Below, in pieces: positions 31,260 to 43,472 of a stretch of 64,000 nucleotides of DNA. Position 1 is the first letter of the stretch. Every line of letters starts with the position of its first letter. The notes under the pieces were generated by a model, which was not told the origin of the DNA, ran no database searches, and saw only the letters and a list, made by a program, of their open reading frames with translations. Location: contig CM026427.1 in the NCBI GenBank assembly GCA_014871385.1, positions 11,904,430 to 11,968,429 on the forward strand, written 5' to 3'. The position numbers and the translations under genes were made by a program. This DNA comes from Ceratodon purpureus (lineage: Eukaryota; Streptophyta; Bryopsida; Pseudoditrichales; Ditrichaceae).

Positions 31260-32057
31260 GCCACGCAAATGTTCATGAGACCATTCCTTGGATCAAAGTT
31301 AGGAGATGAAGCTTCGACGCTACCAATTCGTCCTGAAGCCCACCGCGCCACAGTTGATGTACAACCGGGCTCCCCAATCGCCGGCGTCCTTAGCCTTGAC
31401 CCACGACAGCATCATTCGAGTGGCAGCGGCACTCAAAGGAGCGCAACAGAGCAATCGCCGAGGCCACCTTCCTCCCACGACAATTCGCACGCACTTTGTT
31501 TCTCAGACTCCCTCGGTTTCTCAACGGCACATGATCTTTGAACTCGAAGAGCTTCCATTGCAGGTTCGTTTGCACCCGGAAGACAGTCACGCTGCAACAG
31601 ATACATGCGATGGAGGTTGCAGATATGGGTCGTAGTGGGGAGGGTTAGGTCATGCACATGAAGTTGATTAACTGTTCACTCATAGTTGTTTTTGTGAGTC
31701 ACGAGAGGTTGATATCAGGTGCTGGCTTAGCAGTACGTGGTTCCCTTCACCTCATATTTACAGTTCCCCTCACCTTGTTATTTCAGACGTTACTGGTTTG
31801 CAATTGGGGTACTTCCAGATGTAGGTTTCTGAGAAAAGTAGAACGGAAATTAGAACCCCAGAGCACGGAAACAGGGACATTCGGTGACAGAGAAGGATGC
31901 CGGAAGGTTTCTGGCTTTGACCATGTTGAAAGCTATCAAAATTTGCAATAATTGAAATTTTCTTTCTACGAGCCTCCTTCACTCATATTTGCCTTCGTCT
32001 CTGAACAATTAAACCCTCTGATGCTGTTCGGGAAGTGGGCGGATTTGCTTATTTCAA

Positions 32058-32078
32058 CGGGAATGGGTGCTCTCACCT
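32058..32078. repeat. Right TIR of the pogo-like element
   Basis: CGGGAATGGGTGCTCTCACCT followed by TA at 32079-32080. It is the reverse complement of the left TIR. Confidence 0.92.
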
Positions 32079-32444
32079 TAGAGACATGGGGTGGTTTACA
32101 GTTCCAGGAGCAACTTGCAAGAAGCCTCTTCTATGATAGGTTTCTTACTGAATACGTAGGTTAAAAGCCATGAAACCCAACTTTTGGCATAAAAGTTGAC
32201 TATAGAGTAGGCTTTCTGCTCTTACTAGCAGGATGTGAAAACATATCCACCAGTACTTCCAATCACCAAATAAAGGAATACCCAAAAAAAAAGTTTTTCA
32301 AGAGTGATTTTTTAAAGTTTTTTACTTTAACGATAGAGTGTGATTTTTCCTTAATTTAGTCCTCAAAATTGGAATTTTTGTGAGTTTTGAAAGCCAAGAT
32401 TGTATTTGGCATTAAATCAATTTAGTGGCTTGTCCATGTTTCAC

Positions 32445-32557
32445 TAGTGGAAAAATGGTCTCGCGGGACCAGCGTGTACACCAATGAGGTGGTAGATTGG
32501 CAGTTTACACCAGCTTAGTGGTGTACTCGCTAGTCCTACAAGACCATCTTTCTGCTA
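32445..32557. mobile_element. Small fold-back MITE-like element
   Basis: The left arm begins TAGTGGAAAAATGGTCTCGC and continues GGGACCAGCGTGTACACCA. The reverse complement of the right arm begins TAGCAGAAAGATGGTCTTGT and continues AGGACTAGCGAGTACACCA. The arms are about 48 bases with a short centre. This is the structure of a non-autonomous fold-back element; its superfamily is unclear. Confidence 0.7.
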
Positions 32558-32733
32558 ATCTCTCGTACAAATTTTCTACTTGTGACATGCCTTGGATTAT
32601 TGAAAGAATTTCATAATTTGGCTAGTGTTGGTCGGTTGTTTTGAAAATAGTGAGTTGTGGTTGGTTTTCATTGAAATGAATTTGATTATTCTAACCACCA
32701 TGTACGAACTGAAAACTTAGATTAGTTTAGGTA

Positions 32734-32880
32734 TTAACCCCTAAAGCATCATCTCAATAGTTTTGGTATGATTTAGGGTCCGGTCAAGCTCCTTATGAGT
32801 CAAATGTTACCGGATGTGGCTGTAACTTTGGCACAACATGGGAAATTGTCATATCTTTCTAACAAGACCAAATTTTACTT
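32734..32880 (-). repeat. Dispersed repeat copy B (inverted relative to copy A)
   Basis: The reverse complement of this segment matches 12470-12615 along most of its length, including GTGCCAAAGTTA, the ACATCCGGTAA region and ATACCAAAACTATTGAG. The two copies lie 20 kb apart in opposite orientation. Confidence 0.7.
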
Positions 32881-34754
32881 TCATCGAGCCCGATGTTAAG
32901 AAATAATTCGTGTTTAAAGATCAAAATTCAATTCAGGGCAGCTGCGGTAGGTTTGTGGCCGATGGGAGTGGTGTACCAAATATGTGACAGTCTATAGTGA
33001 TTTCCAAATGATCTATTCTGAAATCGTTTCACAATTTTTTTTAAACTTGATTTTGAAAAATCGAACCGTAGGATCTTGTTTAGAGCCATCCAATTCGTGT
33101 ACATACTAAGTTTTGTTAATTCCGACTGTACGGATCTTGAGATATACTCAGTCAAAGTTCCAAGTTTATAAGAACTTTCAGGCATATCAATAGTGATTGG
33201 GTCACCTTTGTCACCCATTTTTCCTTCACTATTTTCTCCTCCTAAACAACATTATATGTTGTAAATTCATATCTATTTCGGATTTATTTATTTTTTGGCT
33301 TTATTTCCTCTATATTTTCTTTTCCATACAAATGCATGTATACATAGTTCGGATTTCAAAAAACAGATGATCTTCTTAGGCATTTGTAGTGTGGAAAAGA
33401 GCCAGTGTATTTGCATTTCATTTAACTCCCGTCACTAGAAATGTGATTTTCCAATGCTTCTGTGTATTGTAATGTCTTCAATAGTTTTGATCATACTCCC
33501 AACTTACTTTAGAATCCAAAACTGAAGAGCCTTCAACCACACAATCTCAAAAAATGCGGCTCTTTTACTTTCCGAAGGGTGGCTGTCTCTGCCGAACAGT
33601 ACCAAAAAAAACTTTTCTTTCAAGTTCAAACCTTATGATCTTCCAAACCGCGAGGAGTTACAATGTAAAATTTTGTGTACACATACATGTACAAGTTAGA
33701 TACTAAACCCTATAGTTAGATTCTTTAAGATATGTTTGAATTTGCATAATTCTACCTTGAGCTAAAACAATGCAGAATTGAGGCAAAATTTGGGATTTAA
33801 TGGCCAAAAACTTTAGGGGTTAACTACATTTTGACAACAATTTACTCAAAATGAACAACTTGAGACTTAGTTCATTCTCCACCTATTCCAATGACTCTTG
33901 CGACCAAGGATTTAGACCAGGGGTGGAGGCCAATTTTGAGGTTGGGGCCATTGAAATAGAGTTGCCCCATTGGTATAGGAGTTGAAGCTACCCTCATTGA
34001 GTTTACATTGAGAACGGAGGCCACTAATATTTTATGGTCTCTTTCTTACACCATTTTAGTTTTTATTCACATGTAAGGTAAGGGTCTGAAAACCGACCAT
34101 CCCAATAACCGACCTCTAGGCTGAGGAGTAGGGGCTGTAAAACCAACCATTGCAGTCTGTAAAAATGGGCGATGAAAAGCATTTGTGGTAAATTAGACGG
34201 TTTACTGTTCAATGGTAGATGGTTTAGAAGATAAACTTGGATGATAAATTGATTTTTAAAGGATAGAATGACAGTTGGAAAAGTACAAAATTATGTGCAT
34301 TTACACTTCAAAAATTGCTCACAATTAGGGCAGATTTTGTAATAAAGATTGTGGCATTTGGCGCCTCTTGAACATAGTTCATGGTTAAAGGGAGTTTGAG
34401 GTTGCAAGGTTGAGGAGTTTGTTCTAAGGGCTTTTGTGGATTGTTTTAATGGAGTGAGGGGAAGTTTAGAAGATGCAAGAGGATAGATTCAACATTAGTT
34501 TGTTTGGATGACTGAAGAGAGAGATGGACACAATGGAACAAAGGGGGGAGGGGTTTATGAGTGATGAAGATATAGTGAAGGAGACCTAACCACCTATATC
34601 TTCACAGCATTATGGCTATGGAGATGCATAAGAGGAGGAATTGGGATTTGAGGAGTACATGGCACAAAATGAGTATGGAGCTAGAAGAAGGTACATAAAT
34701 TCACAACCTACATTGCATGTAAACTCTTCTAGTATTGCAAATCAGTAAGAACAT

Positions 34755-35739
34755 GTGGGGGGGAGGGAGGGGGGTGAGAGGGGGAGGAGAGTAAGATTGA
34801 GGAATTCATTACCTTTGATGCAACAAGGCACCTCCCAAGGTGATTTCAGCAGTGAGGGAGGGATTGCACAACACTTAGAGAGGGCTAGAAATGCAGTGAG
34901 AACTTCCATAGCAACTCAAGAGGAGACTTCCACTGCAAGAAGGAAAGAAACAAGGAAAATGGGAATTGGACGAATGAGCAACTTAAAAGGGCCATGGATG
35001 TAGTTACAGATGAGGGAGTGAAGTTGAAGACTACAACTAGGCAGAATGGAATTCCTGCAACTTCACTTAGAAATCACATGTATAGAAAGACAATAGGGAG
35101 AAAAGGAGGTACCAAACCCATATTGGATGACAAGGAGGAAGAGAAGTTAGTAGAATATTTATTCAAAATGCAAGATTTGGGCCACCCTTTGAGCCCATTA
35201 CAATTGAAGTTGAAGGTGGCCCAAGCTACACAAGCTAAGTAAACTCCTTGGAATAATGTAGGGATCCCAGGAAGGAGTTGGTTGAGAAACCATAAGAGTA
35301 GACATCCTCAACTAGCAGCTAGAAGTTGCAAGAGCAAAGGGATTATGCTCAAGCATAGTGGCTAGTCTTTACCAAAACTTGGAGGATCTATACAATACCT
35401 TCAAGTACCTACCCTCACATATATGGAATTGTTATGAGAGTGGAGTACAAGTTGGGAGGAGTAGAGGAGCTACAGTCCTAACCAAAGTAGGATCCAAATT
35501 TGTGCACATAATAGAGCCAAACCAGAGGGAATACATAGTGGTTCTTAGTTGCATCAATGCAAATGAGAAGAAGATACCAAACTTCTACATCCTAAAGGCA
35601 CCTACTTCTTGGGAGACTATGTGCAAAATTGTGAGGAAGATGCACTAATGGCCATGCAGCCCAATGCATGGATGACTAAGTGGTTGTTTCAAAGCTGGAT
35701 ATCACATTTCATGAAGAATTTGAAGGAGAAGGGCAATCG
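34755..35739 (+). pseudogene. Second pogo-like transposase, N-terminal half (interrupted)
   Basis: A decayed relative of the 28710-31259 transposase. Recognisable pieces in shifting frames are NEQLKRAMDVVTDEGVKLK and SLRNHMYRKTIGRKGG (psq helix-turn-helix), LVEYLFKMQDLGHPLSPLQL, SLYQNLEDLYNTF, WNCYES (first Asp lost to Tyr), FYILKAP and a final HFMKNLKEKGN. Frame changes and stops occur near 34990, 35240 and 35648. Homology stops exactly at 35739, where the 10.8-kb TIR element begins, and resumes at 46553. The AT content is higher than in copy 1, so this copy is older or from another subfamily. Confidence 0.8.
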
Positions 35740-35771
35740 TTAGGGGAAAAATGAGGTCTCCAACGGGCCTT
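35740..35771. repeat. Left TIR of the 10.8-kb element
   Basis: It starts TTAGGGGAAAAATGA and ends GGTCTCCAACGGGCCTT. It matches the reverse complement of 46521-46552 at 26 of 32 positions. The preceding base pair may also belong to it (CGTTAGG against CATTAGG). Confidence 0.85.
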
Positions 35772-35775
35772 GTAA

Positions 35776-35800
35776 GGCAGCCCGGATTAGGTGGGCTGCC
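35776..35800. repeat. Subterminal hairpin
   Basis: GGCAGCCC and GGGCTGCC form a perfect 8-bp inverted repeat around a 9-base spacer, just inside the left TIR. A decayed version lies at the same place in the copy at 47252. Confidence 0.7.
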
Positions 35801-36616
35801 TGCCCAAAACCCCCTCTGTCGCTGTCAGCAGGGGTCTGAAACGCTGCCCGAAGCGGACGGACGGGAGTTGCGTGGCCGGATTTTGCCTTGTTGGCGAGAG
35901 GGCGTGGACGGTGGTTGTTGAGCGCCAATCCTTGGGATTTATTGCTCGGCGATTAATGAAGTGCCTCGATCCGTTGCCTCGATCCACGGATTGTCAACTT
36001 CGAATTGCTGCCACAACGGTCTGGGCGCGATGGCGCCACCGGCTCTACGCCGTTCAGCACCAAGAAAACGAAGCGCCCTGTTCTGCTTCAAGCAAGTCGT
36101 TGTTGGCAGTGTGGGACGCACAATCGTATGTGATTTGCGGGAAAGATTCCGAGAGGCGATGGCGCCCCAGACCGGAGGAGCAAAATTGAGATTGCAATTC
36201 ATTTCTTGGCAGCGTCCGCTGGCAGCGACGGCGGCGAGGGGTTGTTCTCAGTCGGCGACCAAGGTTTCAACGAAGAGATGAAAACTGATGTACTTGAAGG
36301 GAAGGTAAGTTAACCTAATTCGATAAACCTTTGTGGGGTGTTCAGGGGCTACTGGGTTTTTGAGCAATTTGAATTTCGATTTCATTAGCCCTTGCTGCCA
36401 CAACGGCATAAGGCAATGTAGGTTTCGTGGTCGATAGCGCTTGTAGATGCCACGCAGGTCTATCGAATTAGGTTCGGAGTATTTGAGGTTGTGAATTCAG
36501 TTTTTCATTGGGTGTAGGAGGTGTCCGAAGATCAGAACAAGTTCTCTCGAATAACAGCAAATCACCAAGTGTGACCAGGGGAGATTCAATCAAGATTACC
36601 GACTGTAGGGTCCACG

Positions 36617-39600
36617 ATGGCAGCAAGGGCTGAACGAAGCAATCAGTACATTCCCCACTTTGCACTGGACACACGCTATGCCCCGGTCATGAGACGAGGT
36701 TCTACGCAAGTGGAGCTGTGCATGAGGAGCTCGTTTCCAACACGGAGGTTGCGTGGAGACACGAACATTGACTTGTGGATCAATGGAGACATTTACCCTG
36801 TTGACCCAATGACAGGGAAGCCACCTCCAATCAAGTCGCTAAAAGAGTTTGTTGAATTCATATGTCATGGAGAGCAGGGTCTTCGCGGATATACACACAG
36901 GCTGCTGGATCATTGTGTACATGGTTCTACACAGGAGGAGACGCGGATCCAGTTGGCACAGTTGAGCGAAGAAGTGCTTCAGCTTAGAGGCGAAGCTCTG
37001 GCCAGCAACTCAAGGGCAGCCCAAGATGTCCAATTGGGGAGAATGCGTTGCCTTGAGTTAGAGAAGAAATGCAGGGATTTGCAAGCTGAATTACAGGCTG
37101 TCCGTGATTGCCATGCCCAAAGGGTGGAGCAATTGGAGCGCCATGTGCGGGGTCTCCAAGAAGACGTTGACCGCTGCCAGCGGAGGGCCAGCTTCGAGAA
37201 GGAGACCCCCATGGGCATGCGAAATAGGAGGAGGGCTCTCAGAGGGATTCACGAGTTAAAACCTGGATCAGGTGGATCAAAAGCAAGAGTGAAGCTTGTG
37301 CGGACAGTGCTGCAACCAGATGTGGTGCAGTTTGTTGTCGAAAGGAACCGAGAGAACCGGAAGTGCTCTCGACTGCGGGGGGATAAAGAGTCCCAAAATA
37401 GGACTGCAGTAGCACTAGCTCGAATTTTGTCACGGCATGAAGGTGTAGCGCTCGCTTCTCAGCCTGCAATGGCACATGTTCAGTCAGATATTGCGAAAAA
37501 TGTGCTCAAATCGATTGGTAAGAGTATTGGACCGGACAAAATTCTTGCTGCTTGCGACCAGGCAGGGGTTTCCCATCGGGGATATGGTGCTCTCTACAAA
37601 TCTGTGAAGGCTCCCATTGCTGCTCTGAACAAAGGAGTCTCCGGGAGTATTTTGCCGAGCCCCTATCACGTGAAACTGCTTCGGCAGGAGTTAAATGCAA
37701 ACCTGCCACAGTATATTGGCGAATACTACCATGCTGAAGGTCGACTTACGCTGCCAGCAAGTTCTAAGAAGAACAAGAAGTCCGAGGACATGGTAAAGGA
37801 AGTCGTTTTGACTGACAAGAATTCCCTATTCACAGACCTTGAGGTGGTCCAAAGGAGCATGGTGATCTTCTACGGCATCACGGAAGAAGGTAACGTAATC
37901 ACCTCAGACTGTTGTTTTCAGAGTTTGCTGCCATCAGGGTTATTTATCAATTAACCGTGACTTACACATCCACTCGCCATGTTTCCACAGAGTTAAGAGG
38001 GGCACCGCTGGTATTTGTCATGAAATTGGACGAGGCCGAGATTGTCAATGGCAAGAAGTTTGAACGGGTCAGCATCACATTGATGAATAGGGCGCTCGAC
38101 CCAGACATTCAGAGAAACCATGCCCTGTTTTTCTCAGTCCAGTCGGAGCAGGAAATCTGGCCAGTGGCAACCTTTCAAGTGGAAAAAGAGTCCTACGAAG
38201 TTCTGTCGTGGATATTTGGGAAATCCAAATTTCCATCTGTGATTGCAGCACAGTCCAGTGGCGAGAAACTCACGGTCCCTGAAGTTGGAGAATTCCATGT
38301 GGAGTGGCATCTCGCTGCGGACATGAAGACGATCAAGTGTATGTACGGGCTTCAGTCGGGGCCGTCGTGTGCGATGAACTGCATATACTGCGAGCAGAAG
38401 AGGGCTAAGCCTACCGTAGGGACAGCAAGCCAGGCGAGTGCTGCCATCAGAAAACGTGGGAAACCAAACTGGGTGGGGGGACTGTTTGCCAACTCTGTGG
38501 AGCTAGAACCATGTGACATGCGTGCACATACAAGGTGGAGGCCTATCTTGCCAATTCCGTTGCAAAGAGTGCACATTTGTACACTTCACGCCCTAGTTCG
38601 CCTAGCGGAGAAGATTGTGCATCAACACATCATTTATGTCTGGAACATACAAGATCAAAGACTGAGGGCTACAGCCATAGAGCAAATGGAGAAGTCCTTG
38701 TCAGCTATCGGGGCTCACGGTGGCAATGTGGAGATTAGAAAGGATCCGAAACTGAGTGGCAGCACAGGGAATGTGCCACAGAAGCCATCTTTCAGTGGGG
38801 TTGTTGCTAGCTGACTATTTAAACCAAGCGTATGGTCTGGAAACGACAAGGCCTGGAAAGACATATGTCAAGCAGAGAGCAATAATAGTGGCGGCGGTGC
38901 ACATCGTAGGGCAAGGGCTGCTATGTGGCAAGCCTTTGAAGAGGTTCTACCATATTTTAGCGGCTTGGTGCTGACAGCAGAACAACGACTCCAGTTCAAA
39001 GGGAAGATAGAAACGTGGGGGAGAACATTTTTGGAGGCCTTCGGAGAGGAGCATGTGTCGCACTACATGGTGAGTTATATGAACGAGGTTTGGGATGAAT
39101 TAGGGGTTGATGGCTGACCTCACTTTCGTCAATTCTCTATCCAGGACTAACCTTGGAGTGGCTGTTGACAGCATGTAATTGTCAGGCATGGCAGTTGGTT
39201 TGTGGAGGAATACGGTAGTCTGGCCGTATGGAGTTGCCAGGGTATGGAGAAATCCCATCATCAAGCGAAGGCAGCGAATCAAGCGCATACAGCTCACGGT
39301 GGTGGCAAAGAGCGCATCAGTGTGATTTTGCAACAATTCCAACATTGGTACCGAAATATACAGCATCGGTATAAGAAGAAATTAGAGTGCACCAGGGTTC
39401 TAAATACCCCGGACGATGAGGCCCGCATGGAGGCTACACGTAGAAGGCGAGAACAGTGGCATCGATCAAATGCTGCCAGGGCTTTGGAGAATTGGCGGTC
39501 AAGGCGACGGCGTGTTGGCAAAGCTTGGGTGTGTGATAACACCGTTGGAGGTGATGGAGCCAACAATGATCAAGCAAGAGGATCTGCCAACGAAGATGAC

Positions 39601-39711
39601 CCCGGGGAGGAGGGCAACAATGTGGATCTTAAGGAAGGACGCAACTCAACTGACGGTGACGACGCTGGCAACAACGTGGACAGCGATGACGCTGGCAACG
39701 AGCCTGTATGA
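36617..39711 (+). pseudogene. Transposase-like gene of the 10.8-kb element with one in-frame TGA
   Basis: Three exons (36617-37889, 37991-39069, 39172-39711) with GT..AG introns and consistent phases give 963 codons. Residues from about 110 to 210 form a coiled coil. Candidate acidic catalytic residues are D438 (MKLDEAEI), D535 (AADMKTIKCMYG) and E810 (CQGMEKSHH). Cys residues 551, 555 and 558 follow the second Asp, and a long helical insert separates it from the Glu. This layout resembles hAT- and KDZ-like eukaryotic transposases; the exact family is not recognised. The C-terminus is acidic and Asp/Asn-rich. TGA at 38812-38814 interrupts the frame at codon 699, after which the same frame continues with LFKPSVWSGNDKAWKD and conserved-looking sequence. 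CGA-to-TGA or TGG-to-TGA decay is likely, so this copy probably needs an active relative to move. Confidence 0.7.
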
Positions 39712-40500
39712 ATTGAGTACAAATTATGCGTTCTAAACTCATTGGATGGACATCTATAATGTAGCAAGTTTTTAATTTTTTTTAATTTTTTTGATCGGAG
39801 TAGACAGTGGATCTTCTTTAACATGTTTTTTGGTTTCATTCTAGAATAGCCATTTACGGATAGATTTATCAAAAAATGAGGATTTTTTCGAGCAATTCCC
39901 TAAAATGGCTTATCCATTGCTAAGTTAATCTCGATAATTATTAAAGAGGCACCCATGGAGAAGAAGGGGAGTCCACTGACAGTGAGGTGGCTGGCAGCAA
40001 TGAGGACAGTGACGACGCGAGCAATGGCCGTGTGTGACTTGACCGCAATGTGCCTTGGTAATTATGTTATAACTTATACCTATGTAGAATGTGGCTGGCA
40101 ACAATGTTTTTTTTGAATGAGTTAGACCATGTTTCTCCCCTAAACTTGTTTTGTGGTTATTTCACTAGAAAGACCACTCCAAGGGATTATAACTCTTCAT
40201 AATGATGAATTCAATGAATGTGTCTTAGTAATCATACATGTCACTCACCCTTAAATTTTAATTTTAATTTCTATGCCAATTTGTTGCAATTAAAATCAAA
40301 TGGGGAAATGATGTATAAGGCCGTGGAAATGATTGACAATTAAGGTTGTTGTGACCTTCCCAACACCTCCTTTACGACCCCCCTAATTAACATTGCTTAA
40401 GAGTCTCATACCCCCCTTGAAGGACGCTGCCCACGTGGCAGGCGGTTGACTCCAGCAAGAGTCTCCTTCACACCAGTCTTGGGCCTTCTTCCCGAAAAAA
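39712..40500. other. Spacer between transposase-like gene and RING-like gene
   Basis: About 39960-40040 encodes in one frame a second acidic tail resembling the transposase C-terminus (ESTDSEVAGSNEDSDDASN), possibly an alternative last exon. The rest shows no coding signal. Confidence 0.4.
40432..40437. promoter_or_regulatory. G-box (CACGTG) upstream of the RING-like gene
   Basis: CACGTG lies in the near-palindrome CTGCCCACGTGGCAG, ahead of the GC-rich leader of the 41483 gene. G-boxes are bound by bZIP and bHLH factors in plants. Activity here is inferred from position only. Confidence 0.35.
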
Positions 40501-41482
40501 GATATGGGGTTGACTGTTAGCTTCACTCCTCTCTTCTACTGCCGCGCTCTTGCTTCCAGCAGGCGCCTCGGGTTTGCACTGACACGGTAGTGCTTCGGCT
40601 TCTTCATCCTTTGTCTTTCTCCATACCCTTGATTTCTACCGTTGAAGAGCGCAATTTCGAACTAGGCGGAGGGGGGTGTGAGGATTTTGTGGGTGCAGAG
40701 GGAGCCGTGGAGGACTCATCCGTGCAGCCGTACTGGGAGGTGCGACCCGTGGAGGACCTGTGAGGAGGAGGGGCGAGGGCGGTGCGCTTGGGGGAGCTGA
40801 GGAGTGCGGAGTTCGGCGGAGCCGCGAGGAGCGGGGTCGAGTTCTGAGGAAGGAGTTGGGGGAGTGAGGAGCTGGGTGGCTGTCACGAGCATCGGGCCCG
40901 CAGCAGCTGCGCGGGCAGCAGGGGGGGGGGGGGGGAAGGCTGCGGCCACAGCTCTGGCACTGCAGCGGTAGGAGCTCAGCGCGGAGGTGCGACCAGCGGG
41001 GCGGGGAGGAGCTAGGGCGCCTCAGGGAGCAGTGAAGAAGGCCAGCGCGAGCAGCGGGGAGAAGCAGCGGGGCGTTGGGGAGCTTCGGCGCCGAAGGACA
41101 GCCGCGGCGCAGAGGGAAGCTGAAGGGGAAGAGGGAAGTGAAGGCGTAGAGAGCGGGTTCGGGCTGCAGAGGGGAGCAGAAGGGGAAGAGAAGAGCAGGC
41201 CGCGCAGAGGAGAGCTACAGCGCGGCGAAGAGAGCTTCGGCAACGGAAGACAGCTCTGACTGAGCTTCGGCTTAGAGGTAAGCAGCTTGTTTTTGCAACT
41301 CTGTTTTGGCAATTTCTCTTTGTTGTTGTACAATGCGTAGAGGGGCATGGCACAGTTGGCTGAGGTCGTTCAGCCATGGCCGCGAAGGTCCTTTCAGTTG
41401 TGAGGCTTCATGTTTTCAGAACTAAATTCAACTAAACCGAATGAATAATGTCTTGTCAGTGGTCTTCCCTTTTTCAGCTGCC
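40500..41482 (+). other. GC-rich 5' leader with an intron
   Basis: A GC- and GA-rich low-complexity stretch with a poly-G run (about 40921). A strong donor, AGAG|GTAAGC, ends a leader exon at 41277, and TTTTTCAG ends an intron at 41477, just before the ATG at 41483. Frames within this stretch are low complexity and I treat them as untranslated. Confidence 0.5.
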
Positions 41483-43472
41483 ATGCGCGATCCCCCTTTC
41501 GTAAAACGTGTTGTTTTTGCACTACCAGCGCCAGGGATGTCGAGCCGTAGGAAGGGAAAGGAGGCCGTCGTGAAGAAGGAGGTCGTCGAGGTTGCTGACA
41601 GCAAGGAGGATGGCAACGATGTTGAGACGCCGTGGGATGACGCCTTCGACTTGGACGGCTTACCCCCTGCACTTCATGCACAGCTCCACCACCTCGCCCC
41701 ATTTCTGCTGGGTAGGCAGGCTGCGGATTACGATGAGGACTTCTTCGCCCGCACCTTGCAGCTCTCCAACAAGGGGTTGAAGTTCAGTGACCTCAGCGGC
41801 GACAAGCATTGCAGGAAGGCCGACTTCATCGACAGATGGCCAGAGCGTTCTTCTGGGCGGCACTACGTTGCTGACTGTGAGGATCCGGAGGCCCAGAGGA
41901 AATACTGCGAGATGTACCGGTGGACTTATGGAGGTGACCCCGACAACTGGGCATTCGGGACCTCCTTTCTTCGGGCTTGCCACCTCTACTTTGAGAAGGG
42001 CGTGGATGTCAACTTCGCCCAGAAGGCGGAGGCAATTGTGAAGGGGCGTGAGAAGCTGCCAGGGCGTAATCCGCAGAAGTTGACTCCCCCGGCCTTGAGG
42101 GAGCAGATTGAAGCCATTATCGACTTCCTCGCTGGCCACATCCCCGGTGCTGGCAGCAAGGGCAAGGGAGGAGGGGCGGAGTCGAGCGGAGGAGCCAAGC
42201 CACTTGGAGCCACCTCCAAGGCTTTGATCACGGCCGCGGAGGCGAAGAAGGTCAGGGGACCTAGATCCCTGCCCCCTCCTGCCAAGGCCGTGGCTGAGAA
42301 GAAGGCCGTGAAGGCCCTTGCTGCCGTTGCCATCAAGGTGCAGCCCTTGGTGGCAACGGATCCGAAGCAGGTCCTGGAGCAGCAGCGCCTCAAGAAGAAG
42401 TCCTTGGAGGCGGCACTTCTGAAGGTGGAGGCCAGCCGGGACCGCGTGAAGGTCGACCTTGCAACCCAGCGGGACTACATCAAAGCCAAGGAGGCCGAGG
42501 AGTCCAAGCTCTATGACGACATCTTCTCCGCCCGCGAGGCCTCCAAGAAGGCCGCGGCTGATGGCAACGACCAAGAGAAGAGGCGCTTTGATCACGCGGC
42601 CCGCTTAGGCCAAGACAAGCTGGGGCTTGCAAGCAAGGCACTGATGGAGGCCCAAGCCCGCATTGACAGGGTCTACAAGAAGTTGGAGGAGATGGAAGCC
42701 GATGAGCAGAGACGCCACGCCGAGGTCTCCGCGCTGACAGCGGAGATCTCGGCCTTGGAGTTGGCTTCAGCTTTCTTGCGCCCGAAGAAGGTGCTGGCTC
42801 GTTATCCATTGGAGTTCCAGGTGTTGCCAATAGCCCTGAACGACCCATGCCCCTTCTGCGAGCGTTACTTCGTTGACACCTGCTGCGTACCTTTGTTCTG
42901 CGGCTGCTTGGCACATCCCCATTGTATGTTTGAGGCAGTCTTCTCCCAGGACGCCCGGTGCCGTCGATGCGAGCGGGGGATGACTGGAGGGTGGCTTGGG
43001 CAGTGGGGCTTCGACCTTGACTCTAAGGCCGCGGAGGAACTACGCCTCACGGAGGAGATCCTTCTGGCCGAGCCCGCTTCACCACGTGCTGGCAGCAAGA
43101 GGCCCGCTGCCCCCTCAGTGGCCGCGCTTCCGTGGAAGAAGGCCAAGGGCGACCAAGGTTTGTGGCCCCTCATCCCATCTACCCATTTCTTGTTGCCTGC
43201 CTTGTTGTTACATTTACATTTTCTTGTTTTCTAACTCTTGTTTGTTGCCAGCAACTGCAGAGGATGCTCTCCCCGACTCAGACTCCCTGGCGTTCGATCC
43301 CACGCAACGCTCTCCTCAGGAGACCCAGGCAGCCCTATCTGGAGATGGGAACAAGGACTCATCCGCCACCACGCAAGGACCACCTGACGCAGAGAAGAAC
43401 GAGGACGACACCAACATGGAGGGACTGTCGAGCCTTGTTGAGGCAATTGCCACAAACGCAAACGTGGAGTAG
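41483..43472 (+). CDS. Coiled-coil protein with a RING-like Cys/His cluster
   Basis: Exons 41483-43157 and 43252-43472 join across a 94-bp GT..AG intron in phase to give 631 residues. A basic N-terminus (SSRRKGKEAVVKKE) looks like a nuclear signal. Residues to about 220 contain a Trp/Tyr-rich region (RWTYGGDPDNWAFG). A Gly/Ser/Ala linker follows, then a long Lys/Glu coiled coil at about 296-431. From residue 456 comes CPFC, then CC, FCGCLAHPHC and CRRC: spaced pairs of Cys with one His that could form a RING-like zinc fold, though the spacing is not canonical. The tail is acidic and low complexity. Function is unknown; a ubiquitin-ligase or protein-interaction role is only a guess. Start choice: 41483 is the first ATG after the leader intron, but 41537 is also possible. 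It lies inside the 10.8-kb element and shows no stop or frameshift, unlike the neighbouring transposase. Confidence 0.72.

Larger units (their letters stand above)
28038..32078 (+). mobile_element. Complete pogo/Tigger-like DNA transposon, 4041 bp
   Basis: Perfect 21-bp terminal inverted repeats at 28038-28058 (AGGTGAGAGCACCCATTCCCG) and 32058-32078 are each flanked by TA, the target duplication of the Tc1/mariner/pogo superfamily. The element is more GC-rich than its surroundings and holds one long transposase frame on the plus strand. The identical TIRs suggest fairly recent insertion, although the transposase has three nonsense codons. Confidence 0.88.
32079..34700. other. AT-rich repeat-laden spacer
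   Basis: No coding region is supported. The segment holds a fold-back element, a dispersed-repeat copy and CCGTAGGATCTT-type phrases at about 33066 and 33630. The region toward 34700 may be the 5' part of the second pogo-like element, whose left end I could not locate. Confidence 0.5.

Noticed and set aside
40987..41259. Arg/Glu/Gly-rich 90-codon frame before the RING-like gene
   Set aside because: Low-complexity GA-rich DNA that fits a 5' leader ending in a good splice donor at 41277.
41660..42595. 311-codon minus-strand frame
   Set aside because: It is antisense to the RING-like gene, whose GC-rich codons leave the opposite strand open; it shows no domain.
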